Below are positions 23,401 to 33,127 of a stretch of 64,000 nucleotides of DNA, one piece after another. Below the pieces are notes generated by a model. It ran no database searches. It saw only the letters and a program-made list of their open reading frames with translations, and had not been told where the DNA came from. The DNA is taken from assembly GCF_041381155.1 (NCBI RefSeq), contig NC_091144.1, forward strand, positions 31,242,980 through 31,306,979, read 5' to 3'. This DNA comes from Argopecten irradians. Its lineage: Eukaryota; Mollusca; Bivalvia; Pectinida; Pectinidae. The first letter of the stretch is position 1. Every line of letters starts with the position of its first letter. Both the position numbers and the translations under genes were made by a program.

Positions 23401-26400
23401 TATTATAATACATAAATTAGTGCTACAAGTCATTGTAAAACTTGTATAAATTCTTTTTCTATTTATATCCTGACATTTTAGTATCAATAGCCATGTGTGT
23501 AAATACATCTACTATATAGTGGGTACATTTCCTGGGTGATACTTCTTTGTAGTGCCAGTGTAAATTTCCTGGGTGGTCTATCTTTGATAAACTAGGGCAC
23601 GGTTGTACTGAAACCTTCAAATTCAAAACCCTAGCAAATTATTTCTTCATTATCGTACCATTGTCAGTGGGCTTAAATTTGGTTACAGTATACCCTATCC
23701 AAATTCCACTGCAACCAATTATACTCAAAATTAACCAAAAAGAAAATATAACATGGACACCATTGAAACTTAATCGTATATATTGCATTTAGAAGAATTA
23801 TTGTACCTTGTAGTTAAACCCCTGTGCTCGCATCTTAGTCTATTAGAAGTTGTCTGTCAGTCAAACTTAGCTATATAAGTAGTTCTGTATACGAAACTAC
23901 GAAATATAAATGGTGCAAATTTTAAAGAGTTGTACTGGTAATAGCGGAGGATTGAATTGTGTAGGAAAGAACTTACAAAGTAAATGGTCTGAAAGCTTTT
24001 CACAACTTAACATAAAGCCTAGAAATGATGAAATTGGCTTTATGGACTAGAGTCTCTGAACTGAATGTTGATAGCCATTTCTGATAGGGCAGTTACCTAC
24101 AGTGGGTGTTTTTGTACAAATTAACATTGCTCGAAATGAGTGATCATCAGTCCTTTTAATTTCTATGTAACAATACAAACTTTATTCTTTTTCACTAAAA
24201 CTTGTATACCTAATAAAATGCTTATTCACAGTAATGGATCACTACCAGAAAGCATATTAGATACTTGTATGTAATATTTTCAATATACATGTATCTGTAA
24301 GATTTTCACATATGCATGCCTTTACTTGCTACTGTATCAACAAAAAAGGATGAAATTGGCTTCATGGACTAGAGTCTCTGAATTTTGTGATGATAGCCAT
24401 TTCTGATTTCATAAAACAGAACCAACAGGTACATTTATTGTAAATAGTACAAAAAGACGCAAGTAAGATAAACATTTTTGATTTGATATGTGTTCATTTT
24501 TTCAGTGGTATATAGACACTGCCTACTAAACTAACCTATGCCAGTATGGGTCATTAATTTGATTAAAATCATTCCTGATTGACATATATGGATCTAAGTT
24601 AAAAATGAAGAATCATAAATGTCAAATGAAGAACACATCAGGTCAATAAAACAACTCCATAAAATTTAAAAGATAATGGATTTGACAAGGAGTGAAAGCT
24701 TAAGACACACACAAAAAAAGCAAAACAGCGTCATTTAACTAATCCATAACAAATCCAATTTATTCAAAGTAATAAAAAACTCATGCATAACTGATCAGAT
24801 AAGTCTTTATAAGTGTATATATGATGTTGGGTTTGCTACAGGTTGGAGCCCGTTTGATAGCTCATGCAGGATCCTTAACAAACCTCGCCAAGTATCCAGC
24901 CTCCACAGTACAGATCCTTGGTGCAGAGAAAGCACTATTCAGGTAAAATCAATTAAAAACTAAATACGAAACAAATTTGATGCAGTATTATCTCATTCCC
25001 CGCTGAAATTTTATAATGGACTGGTCTAGTCTTTGATTTATAAGAGTTTCAATGTGTCTTTAGGGGTGACTGAGTTAATGTCTTTTCCCTAATTAGTTCA
25101 TTGAATTTGTGATATATTTTCATCAACTGATAATTTCTAAGAACATGTTTTGAATTATGTCACTGATAATTTCTAAGAACATGTTTTGAATTATGTCGCC
25201 ACAATGGCTTTGGGGAGAAGGAAACATATAAAATGTAACTCAAGTCAGTCCTATTTCATCCTGTCAAATTTCTCTGTCCTGTAAAGATTTGATGTGGAGA
25301 CAGGGCCATTTTATGATTTATGTCTCACATTATTTATAGTTCTGACGTAAGCTGCTAGATTACATTATTACACTGCTTGAAATGATCACTACGGGGGGTG
25401 GAGGCGCAACATCCTGGGTTATGGAAAATGTAGAAATTCTTGATGGAACCGGCCGTGGATTCAAAAGAATAAAGAGGCCTCACTTGTAATCCAGGTGAAT
25501 GTATAAAAGAGCGAGTCCAACACGGTAGTTCCTTCCAGTAAGCTGATTTTTTAATCAGATAGTTGTTGACATGTTTCGACTCTAAGCTTCGAGTCGAAAC
25601 ATGTAGTTGTTCTGGGCACGACTCGCTTATAGTCGAATCATGTCAACAACTATCTGATTAAAAAATTAGCTTACTGGAAGGAACTACCGTGTTGGACTCG
25701 CTCTTTTATACATTTAACTGCTGGAAAATGGTGTAACTTATGTGTGAGGGGGGGTGTATCTATTTAGCCACTTCAGAAACATCAGTAATGCAGACTTTTT
25801 AATCAGTATGTGTAATCAACAAAGTTGAGGGAGGAGGGTATACTGGAATCGGGTTGTTCATCTGTAGACACAACTTTGTCCGACAAACTCCTAAACTACA
25901 TGACAGATTTTTGAAGAGCTTCCAGAAGTAGAAGTGCTACAATCGAGTGAACGAAAGTTATATTCTGGAAGTAGAAGAGGGCAAATCGAGTTAGGCGCAG
26001 GACACATCCAGCAGAAACAATAAGAAACATTTATATGTCACATTTCACATCAAATATTTTACTTTACAGAGCTCTGAAGAGCAAAGGAAATACACCCAAA
26101 TATGGACTGATATTCCACTCAACATTCATCGGTCGTGCTGGCACACAGAACAAGGGACGTATTTCACGTTATTTGGCCAACAAGTGTTCCATTGCCTCCA
26201 GGATTGACTGCTTCTCAGGTGAGAAATAAATAAGATAAGGTGTAAGGATCTCTGTTAAATAAGTCGTAGATGGATTAACAAATGGATGATGACATTGCCT
26301 TTATGGACTAGAGTCTCTGAATACCATATGTTGATAGGCAATTCTGAATTTGTTAATCTTGTCTTCACATTTACAGTACTGCTTTCAGAAACATATTAAT

Positions 26401-29400
26401 TTCAGTGAAAATATTTTGATTGTTTAAAAGGCAAGATAGTATTCTTCTGGCTCTTTTTTTTATGTATTACTTCGAGTTCTGGAGTTACACAATTGATATC
26501 ATTATGAAAAGTTTGGGGAAATCATATGTAACTTTATGTAAAAGTTTGACTCCTTTTTTTATGTGTAAATAAAAACACTCACCAACCCTCCCTCACAGTA
26601 TTATCTGAATAATAGCCCAAAAAACAAGTTTTCAAGCCTGCCAACCATATCCCACAAGTGATTTTGGAAACCTCCTTCTAAAGCCTGCCATGATCTGATA
26701 TGTTACAGAGTATCCTACTTCCGTGTTCGGGGACCATCTCAGACAGCAGGTAGAGGACCGACTCAAGTTCTACGAGACTGGTGATGCACCTTCCAAAAAT
26801 GTGGATGTCATGAAGCTGGCAGTAGAAGAGGTTAGTTGTGGCATAGATGTCCTATTCTTGGTCAAGCTTTTGAGTTACACATACTGTGAAATCATTTATT
26901 TTCGTTGGGCTCAATTTTCGTGGATTCTAAAATTTTACAATCTCGTTGGCATTTAAATTCGTGGAGAAGACCACACTCAAGCGGAACTAAGCTCTACCAC
27001 ACAACACAGTTACAATCACAATCTAAAGTCGGTACTCAGCCAGTGTTTTTACAGATGTGTCCAACAAACAATTATCGTGTCATATAGATAGAGTCATGAT
27101 ATACCCAATCAATTATTTGTTGGTAAATGTAGATGAAGTCTATGAAATTCTGAAGACTATCTTTGTTTGAACAATATTTTCCAACTTTGAACTTGTCATG
27201 CTTGTCCCCGAAATAGACCTTATGTAGTGAGGTAATAATCATCCTACACTGTGTATTTCTGAAGGCATAAACTTACATGACATTGGTATAGGTATATATA
27301 CTTTCATGGGGATGTAAATTCGTTGATTTTGGTCAAAAAACGAAATCCACGAATATTAAACCCCCACGAAAATTAATGATTTCACAGTACTTACTTGCTT
27401 TGCGTTACTTAAAGTGGATGATCTATAATGCAGGTTCCCTCAGGACCCTCTATATTGCACTACGAATCATTTCTATTACAATTGATATCATCTCTGTGAC
27501 ATCTGGTGATGTTCATTGTGGCTATATAATCATCATGTACTAAATCTTGTTTTCCCAGTAGTTGTCAAGCCTAAGTTTGAAGGACTTACAGCTGTGCTAC
27601 CCCAACTGAGAATGTTGCGTGTATATTAACCCCTATCGCTCTACCGTTGACTTGTACAATTGAGGTAGCACGGCTGTAAAGTCTTTGTGCTTTAATACAA
27701 CCTCATCCGCTAAACTTTTATTTCTTGCCTCAAAGTGCTATTTTCAGTATAAAGATATGTTTTTAGTGTTTCGTGATGAGAGATCTTTCAAACTATTTTC
27801 AAGAGATCTTTTCGAAGCATTTGAGATAAAACGGATTTGTTTGGTAAAAATATTTGTAATTATGTTACTATATAGCTGGTTATTTTCCTATTAATTTCTA
27901 TTTTCACTAAAAATCAGATCTGTGAAATGTATGTTGAGAAATGATTAAACCATATATATCCTTATAGCCAGATAAGGAAAAAATTTGAGTTGCATAACTG
28001 GCTACGCAGAATGTAGGAAAAGCAGAAGTGCTTTCATAAAACATGAATTGTTACAATGCATCAATAAAATAAGATTTATCAAATTATTACCTACAATGTC
28101 ATTATCCCCCAGTTCTCAGTACCGTATTCGACCCAATAAGCGCCCGGGGCGTTAAAAAAATTGAAAAGGTGCTAATAAAACCGTAATTTTTGCCAAATCT
28201 ATACAGTTATGTGTATTTTTGGTCTTTCTTTATGCGTGGGCAATGGGGCGCTAATTTGGTCGAATACAGTACATCTAATTCCGTGATAATATGGAACTTA
28301 GGATGACCACGAAGAACTGTGAATCCCTCATAAAAATCTTTTTTTGACACTAATAATTAACACTTGAAATCGAGTGAATATAAAATTTTCAAGCTCTAAC
28401 CATATCCCAAATTGAAGAAGAAACCTCCTTCTAAAAACTTTGAATCTGATAGCTGTTAGATCCTTGTAGTTTGGAAGTGACCATCAGGAGAGTGATGGTG
28501 CTGGATGTGAAGAAAAAAAGAAGAAGAAAAATGAAAGATACTGCGAAATGATGCACCTTCTAAACCTGTGTGTTGATTTAAGCTATTCGTAAGATTTTGA
28601 GGTTACGATAAGATGTGCATAAAACATACTTTCTGGGATATCTTGGTCAATACTTACTTGCTTTTAGTTACAGTTACTGTGGAATGTTTATGCTTTATGA
28701 TCAGCAAGCTTTCCGTGGTTTCTAAAATGTTTTCTCGTTGGCATTTAATTATACAGTTACATGACCACATCAAGCGGATGTGCTTCATACCACACAACAC
28801 ATGGTGTAAAAATTCTAAAGTCGGTACTTAGCCAGTGAGACTTGTCCACAAACGGAACGGGTAAAAATGAATAAATTGTTAGATATTGATTGCTAAATCA
28901 ATTATTTCTTTATAAAAGTTGTAAAATAAAGACATGTTTTTTATATGTGTTAAATGTGATGAATGTGTCAAAAAAAATCTTTGAAATCTTTCGTTAAGCA
29001 TTTGAGATCTTTGAAATAGGATTTTAATAATCACCTAATATTTTCTGATTAAAATATTGTAATTAATAGGTATTACTCCACAATTAGCTGGTTAATAAAG
29101 TTTTATATTTTTATTTGCATAAAATCAGTCCCGATTTTTTCCCTGTGATATCTTTGTGGAAATCGTGTATTTGCATAGACATTTTACCTATTTATTTTGA
29201 ATCATATTTGGGAAATTCTAAAAAATAAATAATTTTTATAATTTTGCATAATTTTATTAGCGAAAATTACGCCGATTATTATGTTCAATAATTTTTTTGA
29301 AACTCACATTTCTTCATTACGTTAACTATGCTTTTTTTTTACATTTAATAAAATAAGAAATTGCTCAAAAATTATACCTACTTTGTCATTACGATTTAAT

Positions 29401-30039
29401 ATTTTCAGTATCCGTATTGACCCAAACTTTGTATATAACTGTCTTTGAAAACATCTAATTAAAAAAGCATTTGCACTTTAAATTGAAAATAACAATTAAA
29501 ATACACTATTCAGTTATGAGTGTGGGCAATTGAACTCGAGGCCTCGAAAAAGGGGGAGCGGGCGTTTAATAGGGACATGGGCGCTAATTTGTTTCGATAT
29601 ACAGTACATCTAATTCCCGTGAATTAATATGGATAACTTAGGATGACATTCGTAGACTGTGAAATCCCTCGATAGAATCTTTTTTGACACTAATAATTAA
29701 ACACTAAACCCAAACATTTTTCACAGGCTTCAGAGAGGTACAGAAAACAGCTAGCAAAGAAGTGTGAAAAGGAAAAAGAAGAAAAAAGACAAGAAGAGGA
29801 GAAATCGGAGGCTGAACTGACGAGAGTGGCTGCTGGAAACTCAATGGAGGCCCGATACAAAACGGCTGATAGATGGACTATGAAGAGGACATTGGCGCTG
29901 TCCACTCCTAAAAAGAAGAAGAAGAAGAAGTTCCAAGAGTGAAGAGGTAGAGGTAGCTAAGGAAGTAGATGAAGCAGGAGATGCTGGTGGTGAAGAAAAA
30001 AAGAAGAAGAAAAAGAAGAAGAAGAAGAATGACGACTAG
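17458..30039 (+). CDS. NOP56: Nucleolar protein 56, box C/D snoRNP core protein (10 coding exons)
   Basis: Core protein of box C/D snoRNPs with NOP58, fibrillarin and 15.5K; acts in rRNA 2'-O-methylation and pre-rRNA processing in the nucleolus (family knowledge). Exons: 17458-17460 (ATG only, donor GTAGGT), 18146-18356, 18648-18815, 19711-19909, 20258-20445, 21020-21171, 24842-24942, 26070-26218, 26709-26830 and 29727 to the end. Phases agree, and the frame gives 502 codons to a TGA at 29940. The NOP5NT-type N-terminus ([15 protein letters not shown]) is followed by [18 protein letters not shown] and the Nop domain ([47 protein letters not shown]). It matches NOP56 rather than NOP58 throughout. 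An extra T near 29931 appears to shift the frame; read in the next frame the tail is acidic, then poly-lysine, stopping at TAG 30037-30039, as expected for NOP56. Introns 3, 4, 6 and 8 host snoRNAs. Confidence 0.95.
17858..17978. repeat. Snapback inverted repeat flanked by G-runs (NOP56 intron 1)
   Basis: Arms AATCCCTATTGAGATTCC and GGAATCTCAATAGGGATT enclose a second nested pair, TATATTCGGACGTTGATAGA with its complement, and a 4-base loop near 17922. Runs of about 11 G and about 20 G sit immediately outside both ends. It looks like a small MITE or foldback element; the G-runs may form quadruplexes. Confidence 0.8.
18964..19310 (+). repeat. snoRNA-bearing duplicated segment, copy A (intron 3)
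   Basis: This ~350-bp stretch, starting ATTGAACAGGATGCAAATTG and ending AAGGGAGTACATTTGTAAAG, recurs with small differences at 21783-22109 in intron 6. Each copy carries one snoRNA. It shows that at least one snoRNA copy moved as part of a larger intragenic duplication. Confidence 0.85.
19161..19238 (+). ncRNA. Box C/D snoRNA, family copy 1 (intron 3)
   Basis: Box C ATGATGA 19170-19176, box D' CTGA 19201-19204, box C' TGTTGAT 19211-19217, box D CTGA 19226-19229. A 7-bp terminal stem (ATACGAG with CTTGTAT, one G-U) sits two bases outside the boxes. The guide upstream of D' is GGACTAGAGTCT, complementary to the conserved 28S rRNA segment GACTCTAGTCC. By the D+5 rule it would methylate the U of GAC(U)CUAG. 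This is structural prediction only. Confidence 0.88.
20107..20168 (+). ncRNA. Box C/D snoRNA, family copy 2 (intron 4)
   Basis: Box C ATGATGA 20107-20113, D' CTGA 20138-20141, C' TGCTGAT 20150-20156, D CTGA 20165-20168. The same 28S-directed guide lies before D'. No clear terminal stem. It is the copy best placed for splicing-coupled processing, with box D about 89 nt before the exon 5 acceptor. Confidence 0.82.
21324..21406 (+). ncRNA. Box C/D snoRNA, family copy 3 (intron 6)
   Basis: Box C ATGATGA 21335-21341, D' CTGA 21367-21370, C' TGTTGAT 21377-21383, D CTGA 21392-21395. The terminal stem ATTCACAGG with CTTGTGGAT gives 9 bp with two G-U pairs. Same guide. An extra T in the segment after box C and AGCCACTT before box D differ from the family consensus. 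Confidence 0.85.
21783..22109 (+). repeat. snoRNA-bearing duplicated segment, copy B (intron 6)
   Basis: Partner of 18964-19310, with the same boundaries and small indels; it contains snoRNA copy 4. Confidence 0.85.
21955..22032 (+). ncRNA. Box C/D snoRNA, family copy 4 (intron 6)
   Basis: Box C ATGATGA 21964-21970, D' CTGA 21995-21998, C' TGTTGAT 22005-22011, D CTGA 22020-22023. The terminal stem ATACAAG with CTTGTAT is a perfect 7 bp; copy 1 has a G-U at one of these pairs, so pairing is kept. Same guide. Confidence 0.88.
22901..22976 (+). ncRNA. Box C/D snoRNA, family copy 5 (intron 6)
   Basis: Box C ATGATGA 22909-22915, D' CTGA 22940-22943, C' TGTTGAT 22950-22956, D CTGA 22965-22968. 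The terminal stem is ACAAG with CTTGT. Same guide. The flanks resemble those of copy 6, suggesting a local duplication. Confidence 0.85.
23097..23123. repeat. Poly(C) run of 27 bases
   Basis: Homopolymer in NOP56 intron 6, between snoRNA copies 5 and 6. Its length is probably variable or uncertain in the assembly. Confidence 0.9.
23258..23317 (+). ncRNA. Box C/D snoRNA, family copy 6 (intron 6)
   Basis: Box C ATGATGA 23258-23264, D' CTGA 23289-23292, C' TGTTGAT 23299-23305, D CTGA 23314-23317. Same guide, with TTCATGG instead of TTTATGG ahead of it. The terminal stem is weak: the left flank has changed to CCTAG while the right flank keeps CTTGT. Confidence 0.8.
24025..24084 (+). ncRNA. Box C/D snoRNA, family copy 7 (intron 6)
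   Basis: Box C ATGATGA 24025-24031, D' CTGA 24056-24059, C' TGTTGAT 24066-24072, D CTGA 24081-24084. Same guide. The left flank (GCCTAGAA) is shared with copy 6, and the right flank (TAGGGC) can pair only imperfectly with it. Confidence 0.8.
24347..24406 (+). ncRNA. Degenerate box C/D snoRNA, family copy 8 (intron 6)
   Basis: Box C is AGGATGA (24347-24353), departing from RUGAUGA. D' CTGA 24378-24381, a C'-like GTGATGA 24387-24393 and D CTGA 24403-24406 remain, and the guide is intact. There is no terminal stem. Possibly a decaying copy. Confidence 0.65.
25499..25714. repeat. Long hairpin element with ~80-bp arms (NOP56 intron 7)
   Basis: The left arm, starting AATGTATAAAAGAGCGAG, and the right arm, ending CTCGCTCTTTTATACATT, are near-perfect complements over about 80 bp, one base differing near 25548. 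The centre holds a second small palindrome, TTTCGACTC..GAGTCGAAA. No coding potential. It looks like a recent foldback MITE and would form a long dsRNA stem in the pre-mRNA. Confidence 0.88.
26275..26366 (+). ncRNA. Box C/D snoRNA, divergent family copy 9 (intron 8)
   Basis: Box C ATGATGA 26286-26292, D' CTGA 26327-26330, C' TGTTGAT 26339-26345, D CTGA 26354-26357. The 9-bp terminal stem TTAACAAAT with ATTTGTTAA is perfect. The 28S guide GGACTAGAGTCT is unchanged although much of the rest differs. The segments after C and before D read ATTGCCT and AGGCAAT and pair perfectly, whereas other copies have ATTGGCT and AGCCATT. Confidence 0.88.
26882..27389. mobile_element. MITE with ~45-bp terminal inverted repeats (NOP56 intron 9)
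   Basis: Ends TACTGTGAAATCATTTATTT and AATTAATGATTTCACAGTA are complementary, and the similarity continues inward through TTTTCGTGG-type motifs. TA bases at both outer edges could be the target site. A truncated, error-rich relative of the left end lies near 28670. Confidence 0.8.
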
Positions 30040-30315
30040 AACCTGTGTGTTGTTAACTGAGGTTTAAGGGAAACAGATCAGATTGTGAAAATACTAAAGA
30101 CATACTTTAGAGGGATATCTGGAAAATATGATACAAGGAGAAGATTGGTATGGTTGTATAATATTAGATACCAACGGAAGTTGGTTTTTGGTTTATGAAA
30201 AGCAGCTGGTTTATGTTTCCATATTTATACAAGTTCATGTTCATAGTAAATGTGACTTACATGGGAAAAAATCATCAATTTTAAGATAGACTTTTACAAA
30301 GAAGGGGGGAAAATG

Positions 30316-30321
30316 AATAAA
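30316..30321 (+). terminator. Candidate NOP56 polyadenylation signal
   Basis: AATAAA lies about 280 bp after the TAG at 30037 in AT-rich 3'UTR sequence, and is repeated in degraded form near 31964 in the duplicated block. Choice among AATAAA motifs here is inference. Confidence 0.45.
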
Positions 30322-31421
30322 ATTGTTTATTTGATTTTTGAAATAATTTCTTTATTAAAAGCAAAAAAAAATCTACATTTGGGACAGTTGTGGAAGCTTT
30401 GTTAATATATCGTATGTGTACAATGTATAAAAAATATACATATAAACTCTTTGTTATTAGAGGGAGATTGATGAATAGTTTTAATAACTCAAATTTGCTC
30501 AGATAAAAAAGTATAAAATTCAGCGTATCAACAGCAAGATGAGCATAAAGTGCTGACACATTTGGTAGGGTATTAGGTAGTTCTTCATGTATGAGTGGAA
30601 ATCTGACAACTTTTGTGTTCATATGTGGATTTAATAATATCCATCTTTTTTCTAACTGGGAAACAATTTAGTAGTAAATTATTATTTCCTGTTATGCATG
30701 AATTTCATTTCGTTAAGCTTTCGCATACGACTTGTCACACATTTGTTAATACTCGCATTATAGTATACAATTAAAATGCATTTTAAAAATACTACTTTTG
30801 TTGTTATTGTGACGTGGTGAGTTAACTGTCTCTGTACCATCAAGAGCGGCTATCCTAGAATGCACCTTAGGCTGTTAGATATGGATGTATACGGGTACCA
30901 CCCTAGACCGAACCAGCCAACCTAAAGAGGGCTATTTTCAGTTAATGTTAGATATGTTTTTTGTGTTTCGTGATGCGAGATACTATGTACAAACTATTTT
31001 GTGAAGTGAAATCTTAGTTTACAATGCATCAATAAAATAAGAGCGTTTATCAAATTATTACCTACAATGTCATTACGCTCGCGGCCTTCAATTGTTACCC
31101 CATTCTCAGTACCCCCCCAGTTCCAGTACCATTATTCCGACCCAATAAGTGCCAAAGGGCGTTTAAAAAAATTGAAAAGGTGCTAATAAAACTTAATATT
31201 TTCAAATCTATACAGTTGCGTGGGCAATTGAAAGTCGATTCCTCAAAAAATGGGGAGGGGGTGCGTTAATTAGGGACATGGGCGCTAATTTGTTCGAATA
31301 CAGTACATCTAATGTCCGTGATAATATGGAACATTAGGATGACCATTAAGTAGACTGTGAATATCCCTCATAAATCTTTTTTGACACTAATCATTAACAC
31401 TTACCCAAACATTTTCACCAG

Positions 31422-31724
31422 GCTTCAGAGGTACAGAAACATCTAGCAAAGAAAGAAAAGAAAAAGAAGTAAAAAAGAACAAGAAGAGGAAATCGTGAGG
31501 CTGACGAGAGTGCTGCAGAAAAATCATTACAATGGAGGCGCTATACAAACGGCCTGATATGGACGATGAGACACTTGTCACCTCCTAAAAAGAGCAGAAG
31601 AAGAAGAAGTCCAAGAGTGAAGAGTAGAGGTAGCTATGGAAGTAAGATGAAGCAGGAGATGCTGGTGGGGTGAAGAAAAAAAGAAGAAGAAAAAGAAGAA
31701 GTGAAGAAGAAGAATGACGACTAG
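31422..31724 (+). pseudogene. Broken second copy of NOP56 last exon
   Basis: It follows an acceptor-like TTTTCACCAG and reads like exon 10 (GCTTCAGAG.., the lysine-rich AAGAAGAAG blocks, GACGACTAG at the end), but with many frameshifts and internal stops. It has AGTCCAAGAGTGAAG where the first copy has an extra T, so it helps identify the frameshift at 29931. Either a duplicated exon or an assembly artefact. Confidence 0.7.
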
Positions 31725-33127
31725 AACCTGTGTGTTGTTAACTGAGGATTTAAGGGGAAACAGATAAGATTGTGAAATACTAAAGACATACTTTTAGAGG
31801 GATATCTAAAGTAAATATAGATTCCAAGGAAGTTGGTATGCTCATTATGAAAAGCAGCTGGTTATTGTTTCATATTATACAAGTTCATGTTCATAGTAAA
31901 AAAATGTGCTTACATGGGAAAAAATCCATCAATTTTTAAGAGACTTTAAAAGGGGGGAAAATGTAATAAATTGTTAATATTGATTTTGAAATAAATTCTT
32001 ATAAAAGAAAAAAAAAAAAAAAAATCTACATTTGGGACAGTTTGTAGAAGCTTTGTTAATATATAGTATGTGTACAATGTAAAAAAAAATATACATATAA
32101 ACTCTTTGTTTAGAGGGGTGAAATGAGTTTTTAATAACTCAATATTGAATCGATATAAAACTGTATAATTCTGCGTATCAACAGCAAGATGACATAAGTC
32201 TGACAACATGTTGCCAGGGTATTGGTAGTTTCTTCTTGTAAGATTGGAAATACTGTAACAACGATTGTGTTTCATTATGTGGATGTAAATATCGCTAATC
32301 TTATTATTATAACTGAATCATATTAAATTCTTTAACTCGTGTTACATAATTTCATTTCAAAGCTCGCATAATTTTCACCATCTGTAGTACCCGATTTTAA
32401 CCATAAAATGAATTTAAAAAACTTTACTTTGGTGTTTTTTAACTTTTGATTAACTGTCTGTGTTCCAAAAAGGGGCCTCATCAAAATGGAACTTCATATT
32501 TTTATGACCGTTAATCCCGACCAAACCAACCTTGAGGGTAATATGATGTTAGTGGTAATATGATGTTACGACCTAACCAACCTAAAGAGGCAAAAGGGCT
32601 TATCCTAAAATGACCACTGTTAATGTTATTAATTTTTTTTGTCTTTGAAGCGCTAGTTTATGTACAGCACTAAATTTTGTGAAGTGTAAATCGGGTATTG
32701 AACCACTGAATATCCGCGCTAATAAATAATATTTTTTACATATTCGTATTTGCATCCTGTCTTTAACGACTTCCTTTGAAAGAATACAGAGACAGCGACG
32801 GTCATCTTGAAAGCCACACATTAAACCCTAGTGTACCGTTATGCGATTCTTTTGATGTATATCAAAGGGTCAAATTCAGCTGAAATTACATGTCTTATGT
32901 TGCCTTCAATTTTACTATGATATAATTCAGGGTTGGATATTAAGACAGCGATAATAATCCCCTTGTCCCCTTTAGAATCGAGGATGAAGTGATGTGACTT
33001 AAGTCTCAGGTTTCATATGTGGAATTTAGCCAGGATAACTTTGAACTGGTTAGAAACCTGCATGCATTAAGTTATCAAAAACTTAAATTACTTAAATCCT
33101 TTTAGATGAAGGTCAACAATTACTGCT

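Larger units (their letters stand above)
26600..32850. repeat. Indel-rich repeated copies of the NOP56 3' region
   Basis: Several blocks recur in the same order with many single-base indels. 26893-27060 matches about 28675-28835 (GTCGGTACT(C/T)AGCCAGTG). 28075-28330 resembles 29340-29640 and 31020-31380 (CAATGCATCAATAAAATAAG, GAAAAGGTGCTAATAAAA). The last exon and 3'UTR at 29727-30540 recur at 31422-32230. 28490-28560 mixes pieces of exons 9 and 10. The error pattern (homopolymer and small indels) differs from clean duplications elsewhere in the window, so unpolished consensus or stacked haplotypes is likely. A true tandem duplication cannot be excluded. Confidence 0.75.

Noticed and set aside
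17458-30039. NOP58 instead of NOP56
   Set aside because: The two are paralogues, but the peptide follows NOP56 throughout ([50 protein letters not shown]), where NOP58 differs.
30281-32275. Minus-strand frames of 113 and 109 codons
   Set aside because: They are the complement of the NOP56 3'UTR and its duplicate, and differ by frameshifts between copies.
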